A stretch of DNA of 64,000 nt from positions 3,758 through 67,757 of the forward strand of contig DASWAT010000083.1 of assembly GCA_036390995.1 (NCBI GenBank), in the 5' to 3' direction. Below are positions 1 to 8,102 of the stretch, one piece after another; position 1 is the first letter of the stretch; the number at the start of each line of letters is the position of its first letter. This DNA comes from DASQQQ01 sp036390995. GTDB taxonomy: Bacteria; Actinomycetota; UBA4738; HRBIN12. The notes under the pieces are model-generated. The model worked only from the letters and a program-made list of their open reading frames with translations, was not told the DNA's origin and made no database searches. Position numbers and translations under genes: made by a program.

Positions 1-399
1 CGTCTGGAGGCGAAGATCGACGCGGGGGCCGACTTCGTGCAGACCCAGATCGTCTACGACGTCGACGCCTTCGCGACCTGGGCGGACCTCGTGCGCCCGC
101 TCGGGCTCCTGGAGCGAGCGTTCCTCTTGGCCGGCGTCGTGCCGCTCCGCAGCGCGAAGCACGCGCGGTTCATGGGCCGGCTGCCCGGCGTCAGCGTTCC
201 GCCGGCGCTGATCCGCAGGCTGGAGGAGGCGGGCCCCGACGCCGCGGAGGTGGGCACGTCGATCGCGGTCGACGTGATCGAGGCGCTCCGCGCCATCGCC
301 GGCCTCGCCGGGGTCCACCTCATGGGGCTGGGCGACGACGGCATCGCATCGGTCGTGGAGGGCGCCGGGTTGCTCCCGCGCCCCGTCGTGGCCGACTAG
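1..399 (+). CDS. metF: Methylenetetrahydrofolate reductase, 3' part (5' end outside window)
   Basis: This is the C-terminal 132 residues of a MetF-type flavoprotein, which reduces 5,10-methylene-THF to 5-methyl-THF for methionine synthesis. The reading frame is open from base 1. It begins inside the characteristic segment AGADFVQTQIVYD, which corresponds to the late TIM-barrel strand that reads AGADFIQTQ.F in the family. The downstream PLRSAKHARFM and the helix-rich tail also match family layout. The true start lies upstream of the window, so the flavin-binding N-terminal half cannot be checked. It ends just before a TAGACT box that may drive the next gene. Family assignment is fairly secure; the cofactor (NADH, NADPH or F420-linked) cannot be told. 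Confidence 0.85.
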   Translation, partial: RLEAKIDAGADFVQTQIVYDVDAFATWADLVRPLGLLERAFLLAGVVPLRSAKHARFMGRLPGVSVPPALIRRLEEAGPDAAEVGTSIAVDVIEALRAIAGLAGVHLMGLGDDGIASVVEGAGLLPRPVVAD

Positions 400-425
400 A
401 CTCGGGCGGGAACGAGGGGAGCGAG

Positions 426-860
426 ATGGCAGAGACCGTCACCATCGCGGGCCAGTCGTACCTGAAGCGCAATCCGCTCGGCGTGCTTGGACTCACCTTC
501 ATCACGGCGGGGATCTACGGGCTGTATTGGTATTACAAGGTGAACCAGGAGATCCAGCGATTCACGCGGGACGACTCGATCAGCCCCGTGCGGTCGCTCA
601 TGGCGCTGATCTTCGGATGGCTCATCATCGTCCCGCCCTTCATCGCCGTGTACAACACCGCGAGACACGTCCAGGAGATCGAGCAGCGCGTCGGCGTGCA
701 GCAGCAGATCGAGCCGGCCCTGGCCATCGTCCTGCTGCTCGTGATCTCGCTGCTCATCGGGATCTACGTGCAGGAGCACCTGAACAGGGTGTGGGATCGC
801 GCGTCGGGCCCCTCGGCCCCGGCCCCGCCGATGCCGGCGCCACCGCCGCCCACCGGCTGA
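426..860 (+). CDS. DUF4234-family small membrane protein
   Basis: A 144-residue predicted membrane protein of unknown function. It starts with a short polar segment followed by the hallmark KRNPLGVLGLTFITAGIYGLYWYY, written here only as KRNPLGVLGL...GIYGLYWYY, which is the signature of DUF4234 proteins. Hydrophobic helices lie near residues 17-35, 57-77 and 95-115, and the tail is Pro/Ala-rich. ATG start with a GGGAGCGAG ribosome-binding region just upstream; a TAGACT -10-like box lies at 395-400. It converges with the citrate synthase gene 13 bp downstream. No partner is evident, so no function is proposed. Confidence 0.75.
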   Translation: MAETVTIAGQSYLKRNPLGVLGLTFITAGIYGLYWYYKVNQEIQRFTRDDSISPVRSLMALIFGWLIIVPPFIAVYNTARHVQEIEQRVGVQQQIEPALAIVLLLVISLLIGIYVQEHLNRVWDRASGPSAPAPPMPAPPPPTG

Positions 861-873
861 GCGCCTCGGCCCG

Positions 874-1992
874 TCAGCTCCGCTGGTCGATCGGGACGTA
901 CGTCTGGTCTCGCGGGCCGATGTACTCGGACTCCGGCCGGATCAGCCGGTTGTCCGCGTACTGCTCCCGAACGTGCGCGGTCCACCCCGACATCCGGGCG
1001 AGCGCGAAGATCGGCGTCATGAGATCGTGCGGGATGCCGAGGTAGTGGTAGACACTGGCGGCGTAGAAGTCCACGTTCGGGTGCAGGCCCTTCTCGTCAC
1101 CGACCACGCGTTCGATCTCGGCCGAGATCTCGTACCACCGGGTATCGCCCTTGCGCTCGCCGGTCTCCTTCGACAGGCGGCGGAGCACCGCCGCCCGGGG
1201 GTCCCCGGTCTTGTAGACGCGATGGCCGAACCCCATGATCCGCTCCTTGCGGGCGAGCTTGTCCTTCACGATCCTCGCCGCGTTGGCCGGGTCGCCGACC
1301 TCCTCGAGCAGTTTCATGGCCTCCTCGTTCGCCCCACCGTGCAGGGGGCCCTTGAGGGCGGCGATCGCCCCGGTGATGGCCGAGTGCATGTCGGCCAGCG
1401 TCGAGGCGATGACCCGCGCCGTGAAGGTGGATGCGTTCATCGTGTGGTCCGCGTACAGGATCAGCGTGGTGTCGAGGACCGCAGCGTCCTCCTGATCCGG
1501 CTCCTCGCCGAGGAGCATCCACAGGAAGTTCGCGGCGTGCGGGAGCTTCGGGTTCGGCAGCACCACCTCCTGGTCGGTGCGCAGCCGGTGGTACATGGCG
1601 ATCATCGTCGGAACGCGGGCGATCAACCGGAGGGCCTTGCGCTCGTTCGCCTCGGGCGTCTGCTCCCAACCGTCCGGGTCGTACGCAGAGGCGGCGGACA
1701 CGCCGGTCCGCAGCATCGACATGGGAGAGGTCTGTTGGGCGAGCGTGGGCATGAGATCGGCCAGGAAGGTGGAGACCTCGCGCTCGGCCACGAGCCGCTC
1801 GGACAGGTCCTCCAGTTGGCTCTCGGTCGGCAGCTGGAGGTTCTGGAGCAGGTAGATGACCTCCTCGGAGGTGGAGTGCTCGGCGAGATCCTCGATGCCG
1901 TAGCCCACGTACCAGAGCCGCCCGGCCTTGCCATCCACGTCCGAGAGCCGGGTGGACGCGGCGATGACTTCCTCGAGACCCTTGTCGGCCAT
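874..1992 (-). CDS. gltA: Citrate synthase
   Basis: A 372-residue citrate synthase that condenses oxaloacetate and acetyl-CoA, the entry step of the TCA cycle. The three catalytic residues are recognisable: His218 in GPLHGGANEE, His257 in GFGHRVYK and Asp308 in NVDFYAA. His183 in ADHTMNAS is also conserved. Length fits the short type II-like bacterial enzymes, so a 2-methylcitrate synthase is a possible alternative. Placement beside icd and mdh favours citrate synthase. Divergent from the isocitrate dehydrogenase gene across 146 bp that contain an AT-rich imperfect dyad at 2016-2033. The ATG lies after a GGGAGGGAGCC ribosome-binding stretch. Confidence 0.92.
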   Translation of the reverse strand: MADKGLEEVIAASTRLSDVDGKAGRLWYVGYGIEDLAEHSTSEEVIYLLQNLQLPTESQLEDLSERLVAEREVSTFLADLMPTLAQQTSPMSMLRTGVSAASAYDPDGWEQTPEANERKALRLIARVPTMIAMYHRLRTDQEVVLPNPKLPHAANFLWMLLGEEPDQEDAAVLDTTLILYADHTMNASTFTARVIASTLADMHSAITGAIAALKGPLHGGANEEAMKLLEEVGDPANAARIVKDKLARKERIMGFGHRVYKTGDPRAAVLRRLSKETGERKGDTRWYEISAEIERVVGDEKGLHPNVDFYAASVYHYLGIPHDLMTPIFALARMSGWTAHVREQYADNRLIRPESEYIGPRDQTYVPIDQRS

Positions 1993-2015
1993 CGGTCGGC
2001 TCCCTCCCCAGGGAA

Positions 2016-2033
2016 TATCTTGATGTCGTGATA
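2016..2033. promoter_or_regulatory. Imperfect dyad between divergent citrate synthase and isocitrate dehydrogenase genes
   Basis: The 18-mer TATCTTGATGTCGTGATA has the symmetric skeleton TATCNNGANNTCNNGATA, with 12 of 18 positions self-complementary. It sits in an AT-rich patch unusual for this DNA, 24 bp upstream of the gltA ATG and about 105 bp upstream of icd. On the minus strand it includes TATCAC, which could serve as a gltA -10 box. It looks like a transcription-factor operator shared by two TCA genes; the regulator is not identified. Confidence 0.45.
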
Positions 2034-2138
2034 ATTGGGGCAGACGGTATCAGCGTACCGCCTTCGGTGGGAAGGCGCCCTCCCGGGCAACGGCCCGGAT
2101 GACACAATGACGGCATCTGGCACGAGGAGCGTGAGTCC

Positions 2139-3221
2139 ATGACGCATCGAGTCACCTTCATCCCGGGCGACGGCGTCGGCCCCGAGCTTTCGGAGGCCAC
2201 ACGGCGGGTGCTGGAGGGCACCGGCGTGGGCTTCGAGTGGGACGTCCAGGACGCCGGCGCCGACGTGATGGAGCGGTTCGGCACGCCGCTGCCCGAGCCC
2301 GTCCTGGACTCGATCCGCGACACGAAGGTCGCCATCAAGGGACCGATCACGACGCCGGTCGGCAGCGGGTTCCGCAGCGTGAACGTCGCGCTCCGCAAGG
2401 AGCTCGACCTCTACGCGTGTCTGCGGCCCACGAAATCCTACCCGGGGGTCCGCTCCCGGTATCAGGACGTCGACATCGTGATCGTGCGCGAGAACACCGA
2501 GGATCTCTACGCGGGGATCGAGTTCGAACAGGGGACCCCGCAGGCGAAGGAGCTCATCGAGTTCGTGGCGGAGAAGACCGGCACGCGCATCCGCGACGAC
2601 GCGGGGATCTCGATCAAGCCGATCTCGGTGTGGGGAACGCAGCGGATCGTCCGTTTCGCGTTCGACTACGCGAAGCGGTACGGCCGGCGGAAGGTCACGG
2701 CAGTGCACAAGGCGAACATCATGAAGTTCTCCGACGGCCTGTTCCTGGAGACGGCCCGCCAGGTCGCCGCCGAGTACCCGGACGTGGAGTTCGAGGACCG
2801 GATCGTGGACAACCTCACGATGCAGCTCGTCCAGCGGCCCGAGGAGTACGACGTCCTGGTGCTCCCGAACCTGTACGGCGACATCGTCTCGGATCTGTGT
2901 GCAGGCCTCGTGGGCGGCCTGGGGCTGGCCCCGGGAGCGAACATCGGGGACGAGGCCGCCGTGTTCGAGGCGACGCACGGGAGCGCCCCGAAGTACAAGG
3001 GCATGAACAAGGTGAACCCGATGGCCATGATGCTCTCCGGCGTGCTGATGCTCCGTCACCTCGGCGAGGGCGACGCCGCGGACCGGCTGGAGCGAGCCAT
3101 CGCCGCCGTCATCGCCGAGGGGACGTCCGTCACCTACGACATGAAGCCCACGCGGGACGACCCCACCGCGGTGGGGACGTCGCAGGTGGCCGACGCCATC
3201 ATCGAGAAGCTGGAGGACTAG
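2139..3221 (+). CDS. Isocitrate dehydrogenase (monomer of the IDH/IPMDH family), copy 1
   Basis: A 360-residue beta-decarboxylating dehydrogenase that would convert isocitrate to 2-oxoglutarate. The substrate loop GFRSVNVALR carries Ser80, Asn82 and Arg86, with Arg96 and Arg117 behind it. This is the pattern of isocitrate rather than isopropylmalate enzymes. Catalytic Tyr124 (EDLYAGIE), Lys191 (HKANIM) and the metal aspartates 248 and 252 (NLYGDIVSD) are present. Length and GDGVGPE start resemble NAD-type bacterial IDH, but cofactor use is not proven. It is followed by mdh after 2 bp, so the two are probably one transcript. A second closely similar paralog lies at 6857-7936. Confidence 0.88.
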   Translation: MTHRVTFIPGDGVGPELSEATRRVLEGTGVGFEWDVQDAGADVMERFGTPLPEPVLDSIRDTKVAIKGPITTPVGSGFRSVNVALRKELDLYACLRPTKSYPGVRSRYQDVDIVIVRENTEDLYAGIEFEQGTPQAKELIEFVAEKTGTRIRDDAGISIKPISVWGTQRIVRFAFDYAKRYGRRKVTAVHKANIMKFSDGLFLETARQVAAEYPDVEFEDRIVDNLTMQLVQRPEEYDVLVLPNLYGDIVSDLCAGLVGGLGLAPGANIGDEAAVFEATHGSAPKYKGMNKVNPMAMMLSGVLMLRHLGEGDAADRLERAIAAVIAEGTSVTYDMKPTRDDPTAVGTSQVADAIIEKLED

Positions 3222-3223
3222 GC

Positions 3224-4147
3224 ATGCGTGTCACCGTCGTCGGAAGCGGGTTCGTGGGACAGACCACGGCCATGCGGATCCTGGAGAAGGACCTGGCCGA
3301 GGTCGTGCTCATCGACATCATCGAGGGTCTGCCGCACGGCCTGGCCCTCGACATGAGGGAGGCGGCCCCGATCGAGGGCTACGAGCCGAACATCATCGGG
3401 ACGAACGACTACGCCGACACGGCGGGCTCGGACGTCGTGGTGATCACGGCAGGGTTCCCGCGGCAGCCGGGTATGAGTCGGATGGACCTGCTCGGCAAGA
3501 ACGCCGCGGTGATCCGGGACGTGGTGGAGAAGACCGGTACGGTCTCGCCGAACGCCATCATCGTGATGGTCACCAACCCGCTCGACGAGATGACATACCT
3601 GGCGGCCGAGGTCTCGGGGTTCCCGAAGCAGCGGGTGATCGGCATGGCCGGTGTCCTGGACTCGTCCCGCCTTCGGTACTTCATCGCGGAGGAGCTCGGT
3701 GTCTCGCCGTTGGAGGTCGAGGCCATGACCCTCGGGTCCCACGGCGAGTCGATGGTGCCGTTGCCGCGGCACGCCACGGTGGGCGGCAAGCCACTCACCG
3801 AGCTGGCCGACGAGGCTACGCTCGAGCGCCTCTACCAGCGGACCCGGGACGCCGGAGCCGAGATCGTGGCACTCCTCAAGAAGGGGAGCGCCTACTACGC
3901 CCCGTCGGCCGCCATCACGAAGATGGTCGAGTCGATCGCCCACAACACGGAGGAGCTGCTGCCGGTCTGCGCGTGGTGCACCGGCCAGTACGGCATCCAG
4001 GACGTCTACGTGGGCGTACCGGTGCGGCTGTCCCGCAGCGGCGTCGAGGAGATCGTCGAGCTCGATCTCTCCGAGGGCGAGCTGCGGGCGCTCCGCGAGG
4101 CGGCCGAGGGCATCCGCGGCAAGTGCGCGGACCTGGCCGCGCTCTGA
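3224..4147 (+). CDS. mdh: Malate dehydrogenase
   Basis: A 307-residue NAD-dependent malate dehydrogenase of the LDH-like fold, oxidising malate to oxaloacetate. The Rossmann start VVGSGFVGQTTA is followed by the substrate-specificity loop PRQPGMSRMDLL with Arg80 and Arg86, the arginine pair expected for malate rather than lactate. The catalytic Asp146/Arg149 (LDSSRLR) and His173 (GSHGES) are in place. The ATG at 3224 has GGAGGACTAGGC before it and follows the isocitrate dehydrogenase stop by 2 bp, so translation is probably coupled. Confidence 0.92.
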   Translation: MRVTVVGSGFVGQTTAMRILEKDLAEVVLIDIIEGLPHGLALDMREAAPIEGYEPNIIGTNDYADTAGSDVVVITAGFPRQPGMSRMDLLGKNAAVIRDVVEKTGTVSPNAIIVMVTNPLDEMTYLAAEVSGFPKQRVIGMAGVLDSSRLRYFIAEELGVSPLEVEAMTLGSHGESMVPLPRHATVGGKPLTELADEATLERLYQRTRDAGAEIVALLKKGSAYYAPSAAITKMVESIAHNTEELLPVCAWCTGQYGIQDVYVGVPVRLSRSGVEEIVELDLSEGELRALREAAEGIRGKCADLAAL

Positions 4148-4159
4148 GCGGCCGGCGAC

Positions 4160-4759
4160 CTATCCGGCGGCGGGGTCGGACCCGGCCGTCTGCTCCGTCG
4201 CCTCCGGTGGGGCCGGCTCGGTCCGGGGCGTTCGGGCCCACGCCACGCTGAGCGCCCCGCCCGCCGCCGCGACCACGCCGCCGGCCATCACGAGCCAGAT
4301 CCCCATCTCCAGGCCGACGCTGAAGCGCCGGTCGAACTGCTGCTCGATCTGTGCCCGCACCTGCGCGTAGGGCAGACCCAGCTGCCCGGCCAGCTCCCTG
4401 GCGATGCGGTCGCGCTGTCCGGGCGACGAGAAGCGGTCCTGCGCGCGCGCGGCGTCCAGTCCGCCCAGCACGGTCGCCGCGAGACCGAGGACGATGATGG
4501 CCGCCGCCACCGAGGTCCTGGGCCTCGGCGTGGACAGCACCCGCATCACGATCATCCCGACCAGCACGGCCATCCCGAGTCCGAAGGTCACCTTGCCCTC
4601 CCACACGTCGATGCCGGGAGTGGGCGTCTGGAACGGCCGCACGGTGGCCCAGTCCAGGAGCGAACCGAGGGCGACCGCCCCGCCGCCGAGCGTGAGCGCG
4701 AGGAACCCGGCCAGGCGCAGGCGGGTGGGCGGTGCCGTCGAGGTGAGCTCGGGACCCAT
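4160..4759 (-). CDS. Four-helix membrane protein of unknown function
   Basis: A 199-residue protein with four predicted transmembrane helices, near residues 14-40, 57-77, 84-106 and 147-175. A polar, charged loop of about 40 residues (RFSSPGQRDRIARELAG and onward) lies between helices 3 and 4, and the tail is Pro/Glu/Thr-rich. I do not recognise a family. The ATG at 4759 was chosen because upstream in-frame sequence is antisense to the fumarase gene. It converges with mdh (12 bp) and is divergent from the fumarase subunits, so it seems to be a stand-alone gene inside the TCA cluster. Confidence 0.6.
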   Translation of the reverse strand: MGPELTSTAPPTRLRLAGFLALTLGGGAVALGSLLDWATVRPFQTPTPGIDVWEGKVTFGLGMAVLVGMIVMRVLSTPRPRTSVAAAIIVLGLAATVLGGLDAARAQDRFSSPGQRDRIARELAGQLGLPYAQVRAQIEQQFDRRFSVGLEMGIWLVMAGGVVAAAGGALSVAWARTPRTEPAPPEATEQTAGSDPAAG

Positions 4760-4825
4760 GGCCGGGCAGCAGTGTGCCACCCGGCCCGCGCCGGGCAAAG
4801 CACCCTCGGCGAGGATGGCGTCGGG

Positions 4826-5698
4826 ATGGATGCCGTACGCGCCGAGGGAGCCGTTCGCGAGATCCGGGCTGAGGCGATCACGGACGCCGTGCGCGAGCTG
4901 TGCGTCCGGGTCAACTACGAGGTCCCCGAGGACCTGGCCGAGGCCGTCCGCCGGGCGCGCGAGCAAGAGCGGTCGCCGCTCGGCCGGCAGGTCCTGGACC
5001 TGTTGATCCAGAACCAGGAGCTCGCTGCGCAGGGCGAGTACCCGTACTGCCAGGACACCGGCTCCACCGTGGTGTTCGTCGATCTCGGGCAGGACGTCCA
5101 CGTGGTGGGGGCGGACCTGGAGGACGCCATCGACGAGGGGGTCCGACGGGGCTATAAGGAGGGCTACCTGCGGAGCTCCATCGTGCGCGACCCGCTGTTC
5201 GAGCGGACGAACACCGGCGACAACACGCCGGCCTTCGTCCACACGCGGATCGTGCCGGGCGATCAGGTCCGGATCCAGGTCGACGCGAAGGGCGGCGGCT
5301 CCGAGAACAAGGGCCGCCACGCCATGCTGAAGCCGGCCGACGGGCTGGAGGGCGTGAAGGCGTTCGTGCTCAGAGCGGTGGCCGAGGCCGGTCCGGACGC
5401 CTGTCCGCCGGGGATCATCGGCGTCGGGATCGGCGGCAACTTCGAATACGTGGCGATCCTCGCGAAGCGAGCGCTGATGCGCAAGGTGGGGCAGCCGAGC
5501 CCGGACCCAAGGGTGGCGGAGCTGGAGGCGGAGCTGTTCGAGCGGTGCAACGCGCTCGGGCTCGGCCCCCAGTCGCTCGGGGGGACGCAGACCGTGCTGG
5601 CGGTCCACGTGGAGACGATGCCCACGCACATCGCGTCGCTGCCGGTTGCCGTGAACATCGAGTGCCACGCGCACCGAACGGGGACGAAGGTGATCTGA
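4826..5698 (+). CDS. Class I fumarate hydratase, alpha subunit (TtdA/FumA-N type)
   Basis: A 290-residue subunit of the two-part, iron-sulfur class I fumarase, which hydrates fumarate to malate. The three cysteines expected to hold the [4Fe-4S] cluster are Cys75 (EYPYCQDTG), Cys193 (DACPPGIIGVGIGG) and Cys280 (NIECHAHR). The region GGGSENKG is also typical. Tartrate dehydratase is the main alternative for this family; the TCA neighbourhood favours fumarase. ATG 4826 was preferred over in-frame codons upstream because homology begins soon after it. The beta subunit starts 1 bp after the stop. Confidence 0.85.
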   Translation: MDAVRAEGAVREIRAEAITDAVRELCVRVNYEVPEDLAEAVRRAREQERSPLGRQVLDLLIQNQELAAQGEYPYCQDTGSTVVFVDLGQDVHVVGADLEDAIDEGVRRGYKEGYLRSSIVRDPLFERTNTGDNTPAFVHTRIVPGDQVRIQVDAKGGGSENKGRHAMLKPADGLEGVKAFVLRAVAEAGPDACPPGIIGVGIGGNFEYVAILAKRALMRKVGQPSPDPRVAELEAELFERCNALGLGPQSLGGTQTVLAVHVETMPTHIASLPVAVNIECHAHRTGTKVI

Positions 5699-5699
5699 G

Positions 5700-6314
5700 G
5701 TGAGCGTCGAGGTCCTGGACGACGGGAGCAAGCGCATCCGGGCCCCGCTGTCGGACGAGGACGTCCGAAGCCTCTCGGCCGGCGACGTGGTGCTGATCTC
5801 CGGAACGATCTACGCGGCCCGGGACGCCGCTCACAAGCGCCTCGTCGAGATGCTGGACGCCGGCGAGCCCCTGCCGTTCGATCCCGCGGGGCAGATCGTC
5901 TACTACGTGGGTCCCACGCCCGAGCGGCCGGGCAACGTCATCGGCTCGGCCGGGCCCACCACCGCCAGCCGGATGGACCCGTACACCCCGCGGATGCTCG
6001 AGGTCGGCCTGAAGGGGATCGTCGGCAAGGGCGGACGCGGACCGGCGGTCCGGGAGGCCCTGAAGGCCCACACCGCGGTCTACATGGCCGCGTTGGGCGG
6101 TGGGGGGGCGCTGGCCGCACTCCGGATCCGGTCGCAGCGGGTCATCGCCTTCGAGGAGCTCGGGCCGGAGTCGGTCCGGGAGATGGAGGTCGAGGACTTC
6201 CCGGTGTGGGTCGTGAACGACCGCGAGGGCCGCGACTTCTACGCCGAGACCATCCGGCCGTGGCGTGCGAACGAGCTCCTTCCCGACGAGCTGCGGCTCC
6301 CGGCCGACGCGTAG
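5700..6314 (+). CDS. Class I fumarate hydratase, beta subunit (TtdB/FumA-C type)
   Basis: A 204-residue partner of the preceding alpha subunit, forming the swivelling domain of class I fumarase. Family landmarks are the early GDVVLISGTIYAARDAAHKR, seen as GTIYAARDAAHKR, the central YYVGPTPERPG, the GPTTASRMDPY turn and the lysine-rich KGIVGKGG. It uses a GTG start directly after the alpha-subunit TGA (TGAGGTG), so the two are translationally linked. No frameshift or missing segment is seen. Confidence 0.86.
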   Translation: MSVEVLDDGSKRIRAPLSDEDVRSLSAGDVVLISGTIYAARDAAHKRLVEMLDAGEPLPFDPAGQIVYYVGPTPERPGNVIGSAGPTTASRMDPYTPRMLEVGLKGIVGKGGRGPAVREALKAHTAVYMAALGGGGALAALRIRSQRVIAFEELGPESVREMEVEDFPVWVVNDREGRDFYAETIRPWRANELLPDELRLPADA

Positions 6315-6367
6315 GTACGCCGCGACCTCGCGTGCGGCCCGGTCGTAGCATCGGATCGGAGGTGAGC

Positions 6368-6526
6368 ATGAGCGAGCGACGTCCCGGTCCCCGAGCGTTC
6401 TTCACGAACTGGCGCACGTACGACGGGCCATTCGCGACGAAGGTGCGCCTGACGATCCGCAACCGGTTCCGGGCCGTGGTGCTGTTGAAGGGCTGCTGCG
6501 GCCACCACGGCGAGCCGGGGTGCTGA
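6368..6526 (+). CDS. Small basic protein with Cys-rich tail
   Basis: A 52-residue protein, basic at the front (MSERRPGPRAFFTNWRTYDG) and ending in GCCGHHGEPGC. The tail has three cysteines and two histidines within eleven residues, which suggests a small metal site or a redox motif; this is inference. It has a very good ribosome-binding site, GGAGGTGAGC directly before the ATG, and a TAGCAT -10-like box 22 bp upstream, so it looks like a real, separately promoted gene. A strong hairpin follows at once. No family name is offered. Confidence 0.6.
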   Translation: MSERRPGPRAFFTNWRTYDGPFATKVRLTIRNRFRAVVLLKGCCGHHGEPGC

Positions 6527-6528
6527 CA

Positions 6529-6566
6529 GCTCCCCGCGGAGGGCTCCGGTCGGAGCCCCGGGGAGC
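6529..6566. terminator. Bidirectional hairpin between convergent genes
   Basis: A two-layer stem: outer arms GCTCCCCG (6529-6536) and CGGGGAGC (6559-6566), inner arms GGCTCCG and CGGAGCC with a 2-nt loop. It lies 2 bp after the small Cys-rich gene and 17 bp after the DUF1918 gene on the other strand. No T-run follows, as is usual for high-GC actinobacteria. Confidence 0.7.
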
Positions 6567-6583
6567 ACCCGCGCTGAGCCGGG

Positions 6584-6799
6584 TTATCGTTTGCCCGTCT
6601 TGGCCGGGGCCTTCTTGACGGGGATGATCCTTGCCGAACCGCCGCTCGGCGTGAAGAGAGTCTCGTGCCCGTCCTCCCAGCGGACCCGGTAGCGGATCCC
6701 CACCTCGCCCTCGAGGATCTCGAGGATCTCGCCCTCGCGGGTCGGCTGGCCGACGGTCTCGGACTCGACGACGATCCTGTCTCCGACCTTCGCGGTCAT
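6584..6799 (-). CDS. DUF1918 small protein
   Basis: A 71-residue protein that is almost entirely the DUF1918 domain, an SH3-like beta-barrel common in actinobacteria. It opens with KVGDRIVVESETVGQPTREG and contains the conserved YRVRWEDGHETLFTPS, followed by a lysine-rich tail (KKAPAKTGKR). Function in the family is unknown. ATG with GGAGGTTCCGGTC before it; a TAGAAAT box about 40 bp upstream could be the -10. It lies downstream of the second isocitrate-dehydrogenase-like gene on the same strand, 57 bp away. Confidence 0.82.
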   Translation of the reverse strand: MTAKVGDRIVVESETVGQPTREGEILEILEGEVGIRYRVRWEDGHETLFTPSGGSARIIPVKKAPAKTGKR

Positions 6800-6856
6800 G
6801 ACCGGAACCTCCGTGGACGCTTACCCTTGATTTCTAGCGCGCCGGACGGCCGCTGG

Positions 6857-7936
6857 CTACCCCGGGCGACCCGGCCCTCGCAGGGCCTTCGTCACTGCCT
6901 CGGCCATCTCCTCGGTGGACGCCGTCCCGCCCAGGTCGCGGGTCCGGACCCGTCCGGCGGAGAGCACCACGTCGACGGCCCTGGTCACGGCATCGGCGGC
7001 CCCGGCCTCGCCGAGGTGGCGAAGCATCATGGCGCCCGACAGGATCATGGCCACCGGGTTCGCCCGGCCCTTGCCGGCGATGTCCGGCGCGCTGCCGTGC
7101 ACCGGCTCGAACACCGCGTACTCCCAGCCGAGGTTCGCCCCGGCCGCGAGCCCCAGTCCGCCGACGAGCCCGGCGCAGAGATCCGACAGGATGTCCCCGT
7201 ACAGGTTCGGCAGCAGGAGCACGTCGAAGTCCTCGGGCGACCGGGTAAGGCGCATCGAGAGGTGGTCGATCTGCATCTCCTCGAACGCCACGTCCGGATG
7301 GCCGAGCGCCTCCTCCTGCGCGATCCGCAGGAACAGGCCGTCGGAGAACAGCATGATGTTGGCCTTGTGTCCCAGCGTGACCTTGCGTCGGCTGTTCGCG
7401 CGGGCGTGCTCGAACGCGAACCGGACGATGCGCCGGGCTCCGGTCACCGAGATCGGCTTCAGCGTGATGCCGGCGTCGTCGCGCACCTCGATGCCGGACA
7501 GCCTACGGAGCTCCTCCCGAAGCTGCTTCGTCTCCTGCGCCTCCCGCTCGAACTCGATCCCCGCGTAGAGGTCCTCGGTGTTCTCCCGGATCACAACCAA
7601 GTCGACGCCGGCGTACCGCGTGGGAACGCCGGGAAGCGTCCGCGACGGACGGACGGCGGCGAACAGGTCGAGCTCGTGGCGGAGCGCGACGTTCACGCTC
7701 CGGAACCCCGTCCCGACCGGCGTCGTGATCGGCCCCTTCATCGCGACTCGGGTCCGCCGGATCTGCTCGAGGACTCGGCCGGGGAGGGTCGTGCCCTCCC
7801 GGTCCAGGGCTGCGGCGCCCGCCTCCTCCACGATCCACTCGAACGCCACGCCGGTGGCCTCGAGCACGCGGCGGGTGGCCTCGGAGACCTCGGGGCCGAT
7901 GCCGTCGCCGGGGATCAGCGTGATCAGGTGGGCCAT
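6857..7936 (-). CDS. Isocitrate dehydrogenase-like enzyme, copy 2
   Basis: A 359-residue paralog of the enzyme at 2139-3221. It keeps the same residue numbering for the substrate loop (Ser80, Asn82, Arg86, Arg96, Arg117), Tyr124 and Lys191, so an isocitrate-type substrate is likely. The two differ mainly in the middle (residues 131-150) and the C-terminus. It is transcribed alone on the minus strand. ATG 7936 was chosen over a codon 60 bp upstream because the conserved start HLITLIPGDG begins here. A homoisocitrate or tartrate-type specificity cannot be excluded from sequence alone. Confidence 0.82.
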   Translation of the reverse strand: MAHLITLIPGDGIGPEVSEATRRVLEATGVAFEWIVEEAGAAALDREGTTLPGRVLEQIRRTRVAMKGPITTPVGTGFRSVNVALRHELDLFAAVRPSRTLPGVPTRYAGVDLVVIRENTEDLYAGIEFEREAQETKQLREELRRLSGIEVRDDAGITLKPISVTGARRIVRFAFEHARANSRRKVTLGHKANIMLFSDGLFLRIAQEEALGHPDVAFEEMQIDHLSMRLTRSPEDFDVLLLPNLYGDILSDLCAGLVGGLGLAAGANLGWEYAVFEPVHGSAPDIAGKGRANPVAMILSGAMMLRHLGEAGAADAVTRAVDVVLSAGRVRTRDLGGTASTEEMAEAVTKALRGPGRPG

Positions 7937-8102
7937 GCCCGCACGATATCGAACGATCCACCCGGCGCGGCCGCCCGTACACGGCCAGACGTTCACCCTT
8001 CGAGTTCGCGGGCGTCTTCGCCTAGCACTGCTGGATCCATCCCACCACGATGACCGGCGTCGTTCGTGTGCCGGTCAAGGCGGCGCCGGGCGTCGGGTCC
8101 CC

